Below, piece after piece: positions 25,525 to 29,415 of a DNA stretch of 29,415 nucleotides. Origin of the DNA: Betaproteobacteria bacterium UBA2293. Lineage in GTDB: Bacteria > Pseudomonadota > Gammaproteobacteria > Burkholderiales > Rhodocyclaceae. The notes below the pieces were generated by a model. It had not been told where the DNA came from, made no database searches, and saw nothing but the letters and a program-made list of their open reading frames with translations. The stretch is from positions 4,016-33,430 of the forward strand of contig DDWF01000002.1 in assembly GCA_002345845.1 (NCBI GenBank), written 5' to 3'. The position numbers were made by a program, and so were the translations under genes. Each line of letters starts with the position of its first letter. Positions within the stretch are counted from its first letter, which is position 1.

Positions 25525-26412
25525 TCAGGCAAACCACTTTTCTATGATGCCGGCCACCGCCGCCGGCTGGTCGTGGTGCAGCATGTGGTCGGCCTGGTCG
25601 ATCCATTCCTCGCGCACGTCGGCGAAGCAGGCGCGACGGGCTTCCCAGTCGCCGGGACGGTTGGCAAAGTCGCGGACGATCCATGACTGGCGGCCGGCAA
25701 CCCAGAGTACCGGGCAGGTGATCTGCCGCCAGACGGCCATCGATTCCTCGAGACGGAACAGGTAGGGCGACATCGCTTTGTGCCAGGCGTCGCCGTTCCA
25801 GATGATGCCGTGCCGTTGCTCACCGCTGCGTGTGGTGCCATCGCCGATGCGCGCCAGGTGGCGGGAGAGGAAGTCAGCGCGTTCCGCCGTCAGGAACGGG
25901 TCGCTCTTCATCAGCCGGCGGGCGAAGGCGGCGCGGTCCGGGTAGGCATGCAGGCGCGGCGGGTTTTTCAGTTCGCCCAGCCACTTGAGGTAGCGTTCCG
26001 CCGCCATGTCCGGCGTCGTCGGCGCGATGCCGAAGCCCTCCAGCGAAATCAGCCGCTCGACGCGCTCGGGACGCAGGCCGGCATAAAGGCTGGCGAGGAT
26101 GCCGCCCATGCTGTGCCCGGCCAGGCGCAAGCGGCCATCCGGCGCATAGCGGTCGATGATGGCCTCCATGTCGCCCAGGTGCTCGGCGAAGAAATACGGC
26201 CGGTTCAGCCACTGCGACGGGCCGAAGCCGCGCCAGTCGGGGGCGACGATGTTCCAGTCGCGCTGCAACTCATCGACAACGAATTGCCAGGAGGCCGAGA
26301 CATCCATCCAGCCATGCAGCAGGAACAGTGTTGGCGCCTCGGGGTCACCCCAGCGGCGGATGTGCAGGCGGATGGAGGGCAGATCGACAAATTCGGAGCG
26401 GGACGGGCGCAT
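25525..26412 (-). CDS. Alpha/beta hydrolase
   Basis: The 295-residue protein has the alpha/beta hydrolase plan: oxyanion-hole motif LLHGWMDVSASW (31-42), nucleophile elbow LAGHSMGG (97-104, Ser101) and catalytic His at 276 in ADHMLHHDQP. The place where an Asp is expected after strand 7 reads VAGRQSWIV, without Asp; Glu125 in LISLEGFG may be the acid instead. No signal peptide. It is likely a cytoplasmic esterase or similar; the substrate is unknown. It lies between ctaA (59-base gap) and the amide-binding gene (71-base gap), all on the same strand, so co-transcription is possible but not shown. Confidence 0.85.
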   Translation of the reverse strand: MRPSRSEFVDLPSIRLHIRRWGDPEAPTLFLLHGWMDVSASWQFVVDELQRDWNIVAPDWRGFGPSQWLNRPYFFAEHLGDMEAIIDRYAPDGRLRLAGHSMGGILASLYAGLRPERVERLISLEGFGIAPTTPDMAAERYLKWLGELKNPPRLHAYPDRAAFARRLMKSDPFLTAERADFLSRHLARIGDGTTRSGEQRHGIIWNGDAWHKAMSPYLFRLEESMAVWRQITCPVLWVAGRQSWIVRDFANRPGDWEARRACFADVREEWIDQADHMLHHDQPAAVAGIIEKWFA

Positions 26413-26471
26413 GCGGTCGTGAGCGGGAGCGGGGAGGCGACGATTCTAGCAGCCGGGGCGGCTGGACCCAC

Positions 26472-27470
26472 TCAGGTCGGGGCCGTTTTCATCTGCCCGG
26501 AAGTCTGAATTTGTCTGGCCCGGCAACGTAGATTGACCGCCAGCACCGCACTCAGCAGCGCCGCCGCGCCGAGGTTGTGGGCGACGGCCAGCAGCAGTGG
26601 CAGCGACAGCAGCACATTGGCGATGCCCAGCCCCAGTTGCAGTCCGAGCAGCGCCAGCAGCAGGCCGCCCCAGTGGCGTTGGCCGTGGCTCAGCAGGTTC
26701 GCCGCCAGCGTGCCGACGGCGAGCAGCACCACCATGGCGCCGAGACGATGCGTCAGGTGGATGGCGGTCAGCGCTTCGCCGGAAATCAGTTCGCCGTGCG
26801 CCGTCTGGCCGAGTTCGCGGTGCAGGGTGAAGGCGTGGGCGAAATCGGCAGGCGGCAGCCATTGGCTCTGGCAGAACGGGAAGTCCGGGCAGGCCAGTGC
26901 CGCATAATTGCTGCTGACCCAGCCACCGAGGGCGATCTGGCCGATCACGGCGAGCAGCGCCAGGGCGGCCGGCCAGCGGAGGGTCGGGGCGAAGCTGCTG
27001 CTTGTCCTGGTCCGTAGCAGCAGCGTCACCAGCAGGGCCAGCGTCGCCATGCCGCCGAGCAGGTGCAGCGTGACGATCAGCGGTTTGAGCAGCAAGGTCA
27101 CCGTCCACATGCCGAGCGCTGCCTGCAGGCCGATCAGGCCGAGCAGAAAGGTCGGCAGTGCCGGCGATTCCTGGCGCCGCATTTCCTTCCGCCAGGCCAG
27201 CAGGCAGATGGCGAGGACCAGCAGGCCGAGGCTGCCGGCGGCATAGCGGTGGATCATTTCCTTCCACGCCTTGGCGGCGTCGAACGGCTGTTGCGGGTGG
27301 GCTGCGACAGCTGCCGAACTGCCGTCCGGCACGCCGAGCAGATGGCCGTAGCAGCCGGGCCAGTCGGGGCAGCCGAGGCCGGCATCGGACAGGCGGACAT
27401 AGGCGCCGAGGCCGATGACGACCACCGCCAGCAGCGTGGCGGCGAGCAGCAGGCGGGCGTAGAGGCGCAT
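26472..27470 (-). CDS. ctaA: Heme A synthase
   Basis: The 332-residue integral membrane protein has about eight helices in two repeated four-helix halves. Conserved heme ligands are His74 (MIHRYAAG), His136 (TLHLLGG), His241 (THRLGAM) and His298 (AHNLGAA). Two cysteine pairs, GCPDWPGC (Cys34/Cys40) and CPDFPFC (Cys194/Cys200), lie in the extracytoplasmic loops, as in type CtaA enzymes; Glu71 is also kept. It oxidises the methyl group of heme O to give heme A for cytochrome c oxidase. It follows ctaB by three bases. The C-terminal tail after the last helix is short. Confidence 0.96.
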   Translation of the reverse strand: MRLYARLLLAATLLAVVVIGLGAYVRLSDAGLGCPDWPGCYGHLLGVPDGSSAAVAAHPQQPFDAAKAWKEMIHRYAAGSLGLLVLAICLLAWRKEMRRQESPALPTFLLGLIGLQAALGMWTVTLLLKPLIVTLHLLGGMATLALLVTLLLRTRTSSSFAPTLRWPAALALLAVIGQIALGGWVSSNYAALACPDFPFCQSQWLPPADFAHAFTLHRELGQTAHGELISGEALTAIHLTHRLGAMVVLLAVGTLAANLLSHGQRHWGGLLLALLGLQLGLGIANVLLSLPLLLAVAHNLGAAALLSAVLAVNLRCRARQIQTSGQMKTAPT

Positions 27471-27473
27471 GAC

Positions 27474-28370
27474 TCAGAAAGTGATCAGGCGGTCGGCGAA
27501 CAGCGCGGCGAAAAGCAGCGTCAGGTAGAGGATCGAGTAGCGGAAGGTACGCCGCGCCAGGTCATCGCTGTAGTTGCGGCAAAGGGCGATGGCGTAGGCC
27601 AGGAAGACCAGGTCGAGCAGGCTGATGGCGATCAGGTAGAAAGTCCCGCTCATGCCCAGCGACACCGGGATCAGGCTGGCGGCGGCGAGCATCAGCGTGT
27701 ACCAGAGGATGTGCTGGCAGGTGAAGGCGACGCCGTGCGTCACCGGCAGCATCGGCAGGCCGGAGCGGGCGTAGTCGTCGCGCCGGTAGCAGGCCAGCGC
27801 CCAGAAATGCGGCGGCGTCCACAGGAAGATGATGAGGAACAGCACCAGCGGCTCGGCCGACACCTGGCCGGTCATCGCCGTCCACCCGAGCAGTGGCGGC
27901 ATGGCGCCGGAAGCACCGCCGATGACGATGTTCATCGGCGTCGCCGGCTTGAGGATCAGCGTGTAGATCACCGTATAGCCGACGAAAGTGGCCAGCGTCA
28001 GCCACATCGTCAGGTCGTTGATGAAGGTATGCAGCAGCCACAGGCCGGCGGCGCCGAGCAGTGTCGCCAGGGTCACCGTTTCCAGCGGCGAGATGTCGCC
28101 GCGCGCCGTCGCCCGCCAACTGGTGCGCGCCATCTTGGCATCGACGGTGCGCTCGACCAAGCAGTTCAACGCCGCGGCGGCGAAGGAAACCAGAGCGATG
28201 CCGAGCGCCGCGACGAGGAAACGCAGCAGCGGCGGAAAACCCGGCGTCGCCAGGAACATGCCGATCATCGCGGTGAACACGATCAGGCTGTTGACCCGCG
28301 GCTTGCACAGGTGGGAGAAGGCGGCGAGGCGCTGGCCGAACGACAGCGGGGAGGTGGCGACGCTTTGCAT
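27474..28370 (-). CDS. ctaB: Protoheme IX farnesyltransferase (heme O synthase)
   Basis: The 298-residue UbiA-superfamily membrane enzyme transfers farnesyl to heme B to make heme O, the substrate of CtaA. The first motif is NCLVERTVDAKMART (Asn69, Glu73, Asp77), with Glu in place of the first Asp of the commoner NxxxDxxxD, a variant I believe is frequent in betaproteobacteria. The second conserved loop is CYRRDDYARSGLPMLPVTHG. About nine membrane helices are seen (HLCKPRVNSLIVFTA begins the first region). AGGAG lies before the ATG. It follows the SCO-like gene by nine bases and precedes ctaA by three. Confidence 0.96.
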   Translation of the reverse strand: MQSVATSPLSFGQRLAAFSHLCKPRVNSLIVFTAMIGMFLATPGFPPLLRFLVAALGIALVSFAAAALNCLVERTVDAKMARTSWRATARGDISPLETVTLATLLGAAGLWLLHTFINDLTMWLTLATFVGYTVIYTLILKPATPMNIVIGGASGAMPPLLGWTAMTGQVSAEPLVLFLIIFLWTPPHFWALACYRRDDYARSGLPMLPVTHGVAFTCQHILWYTLMLAAASLIPVSLGMSGTFYLIAISLLDLVFLAYAIALCRNYSDDLARRTFRYSILYLTLLFAALFADRLITF

Positions 28371-28379
28371 GATGATCTC

Positions 28380-28964
28380 CTAACCGGTCCAGGCGAATTT
28401 GAGCAGGCGCTCAAGGTCGAAACGCAATTCCTTGCCGCCGACGGCGGCGGGGTAGTCGATCACCCGGCGGCCGAGCGGATCGACGATGTGCAGGCGGTAG
28501 CCGTTGGCAGCGGGGGCGCCCAGCCACTGTGGCGGCGTGGCGAACAGCAGCAGGTCGGGCTGGCGGCTGGTGACGTCGGTCAGCGCCGGATCGCTGGTGC
28601 TCGGGGCGAAGACGACGCGGCGCAGGCGGCCCATCTCCTTGTTCAGCGACACCTGGATGCGGCGCAGCTCGTCGAGGCGGGTGGCGCAGTCGGTGGCGCA
28701 GGGGCCGTCGAGGCTCAGCACCAGCAGCCATTTGCCGTGTAGTTCGGCTGTTGCCACCGCCCGCCCGGAAACATCCACCAGGCCGCTGGCCGGCAGTGCT
28801 GGCGGTGGCGTCAGCAACTGGCCGTGCTGCAGGGTGCGCGTCGGCTGCCAGCCGCCGAAGTAGAGGCCGGCGGCGATGATGAAGGGCAACACGAGCAGGC
28901 CGACGATCAGCAGCAACATCGGCAGGCCGCTGGGGCGGGGCGTGGGCAGGGTGGCGACGCTCAT
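28380..28964 (-). CDS. SCO-like membrane-anchored thioredoxin-fold protein of the oxidase cluster
   Basis: The ATG at 28964 overlaps the surf1 stop (ATGA), so the 194-residue product is chosen over a longer frame. It has one membrane segment (about 14-36) and a thioredoxin-like periplasmic domain with CATDC (Cys89, Cys93), the CxxxC spacing of SCO copper chaperones. The segment that carries the copper-binding His in SCO1 appears here as ANGYRLHIVDPLG, with Asn154 where I would place the His; His159 is nearby. It may be a redox or assembly factor rather than a full copper chaperone. The surf1-ctaB context supports a role in cytochrome c oxidase assembly. Confidence 0.8.
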   Translation of the reverse strand: MSVATLPTPRPSGLPMLLLIVGLLVLPFIIAAGLYFGGWQPTRTLQHGQLLTPPPALPASGLVDVSGRAVATAELHGKWLLVLSLDGPCATDCATRLDELRRIQVSLNKEMGRLRRVVFAPSTSDPALTDVTSRQPDLLLFATPPQWLGAPAANGYRLHIVDPLGRRVIDYPAAVGGKELRFDLERLLKFAWTG

Positions 28965-29415
28965 GGCTTGCGCACCAGGAAGAAGCCCCAGATGCCGAGG
29001 CTGGCGACGGCGAAGCCGAACCATTGCAGGGCGTAGCTGCGGTGGCGGTCGGCGCGTTCGTCCGGGCGCGGCCATTCGCGGACGAAACCGCCGGGGGACT
29101 GGGCGTCAAGTTGAACGATCAGCGGCTGCAGCGGGTAGGCGACGGCCGAGCGGAAGCGTTCGAGGTCTAGGTTTTGCCACACCGGTTCCCAGCCGCTGGT
29201 CGGTTGCGCCGCCAGATTGAAGAAGCGGCTGGCCGGGGCGACGACGATGCCGGTCAGCTCCACTTCGCCGACGGGCACCGCCGCTTGCGGTTGTTGGGCG
29301 TGGTCGGCCGGGGCGGGCAGCCAGCCACGATTGACCAGCACGTGCATGTCCGAACCCTCCAGGCGCAGCGGCGTGATCACGTGGTAACCGGCTTGCTCGC
29401 GGTGCAGGCGGTTAT
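28961..29415 (-). CDS. surf1: SURF1-family cytochrome oxidase assembly protein, C-terminal part
   Basis: The frame is open to the window edge, so the N terminus is missing. The visible 151 residues include GYHVITPLRLEG, VLVNRGWLPAPAD, the periplasmic domain with GWEPVWQNLDLERF and the last membrane helix SYALQWFGFAVASLGIWGFF followed by LVRK, all typical of SURF1. SURF1 proteins assist heme A insertion into subunit I of cytochrome c oxidase. An in-frame GTG at 29380 is not the true start, because the homology continues upstream. The stop overlaps the SCO-like gene by four bases (ATGA). Confidence 0.93.
   Translation of the reverse strand, partial: NRLHREQAGYHVITPLRLEGSDMHVLVNRGWLPAPADHAQQPQAAVPVGEVELTGIVVAPASRFFNLAAQPTSGWEPVWQNLDLERFRSAVAYPLQPLIVQLDAQSPGGFVREWPRPDERADRHRSYALQWFGFAVASLGIWGFFLVRKP

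Noticed and set aside
27063..28742. A 559-codon + strand frame opposite ctaA and ctaB
   Set aside because: Gln/Arg/Gly-rich composition typical of a GC shadow; both heme synthase genes are certain.

Overview
The window looks like a stretch of a betaproteobacterial chromosome. It is GC-rich with densely packed genes. The ribosomal superoperon has infA between secY and rpmJ, and a heme A/O synthase and SURF1-like cytochrome oxidase assembly cluster is present. Protein style and gene order suggest Rhodocyclales (Dechloromonas/Azonexus-like), but that placement is inference from recall, not a search.

Region 1 (1-10068, all + strand) is the S10-spc-alpha ribosomal protein cluster: end of rpsC, rplP, rpmC, rpsQ | rplN, rplX, rplE, rpsN, rpsH, rplF, rplR, rpsE, rpmD, rplO, secY, infA, rpmJ | rpsM, rpsK, rpsD, rpoA, rplQ, then a strong terminator. 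The S10/spc joint carries a compact element: an 11-bp terminator stem whose six-base loop is exactly TATAAT, a consensus -10 box. The rpoA stop codon sits in the loop of a perfect 11-bp hairpin.

Region 2 (10095-14489, - strand) holds two response regulators that look like a partner-switching pair (receiver-HATPase like RsbW, and receiver-PAS-PP2C like RsbU). Upstream of them is an Atm1-type ABC exporter.

Region 3 (14579-20755, mostly + strand) holds a hotdog acyl-CoA thioesterase, a FadL-type outer-membrane protein, a DUF2802-like membrane protein, a SPOR-domain protein, two small - strand genes (a lipoprotein and a TPR protein), then ridA and recG coupled by a TGATG overlap.

Region 4 (20763-26412, - strand) holds an alpha/beta hydrolase, a UrtA/AmiC-type urea/amide-binding protein, and a large dCACHE-PAS-PAS-PAS-GGDEF-EAL protein. 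The last two overlap by ATGA with no transporter genes next to them, so they are the best candidate for a lesser-described signalling system: periplasmic amide or urea sensing feeding into cyclic di-GMP.

Region 5 (26472-29415, - strand) is the cytochrome c oxidase assembly cluster in the order surf1 (cut by the window edge), an SCO-like membrane thioredoxin-fold protein, ctaB and ctaA.

No stretch longer than about 160 bases lacks a gene. I saw no tRNA, rRNA, CRISPR array, insertion sequence or prophage gene.
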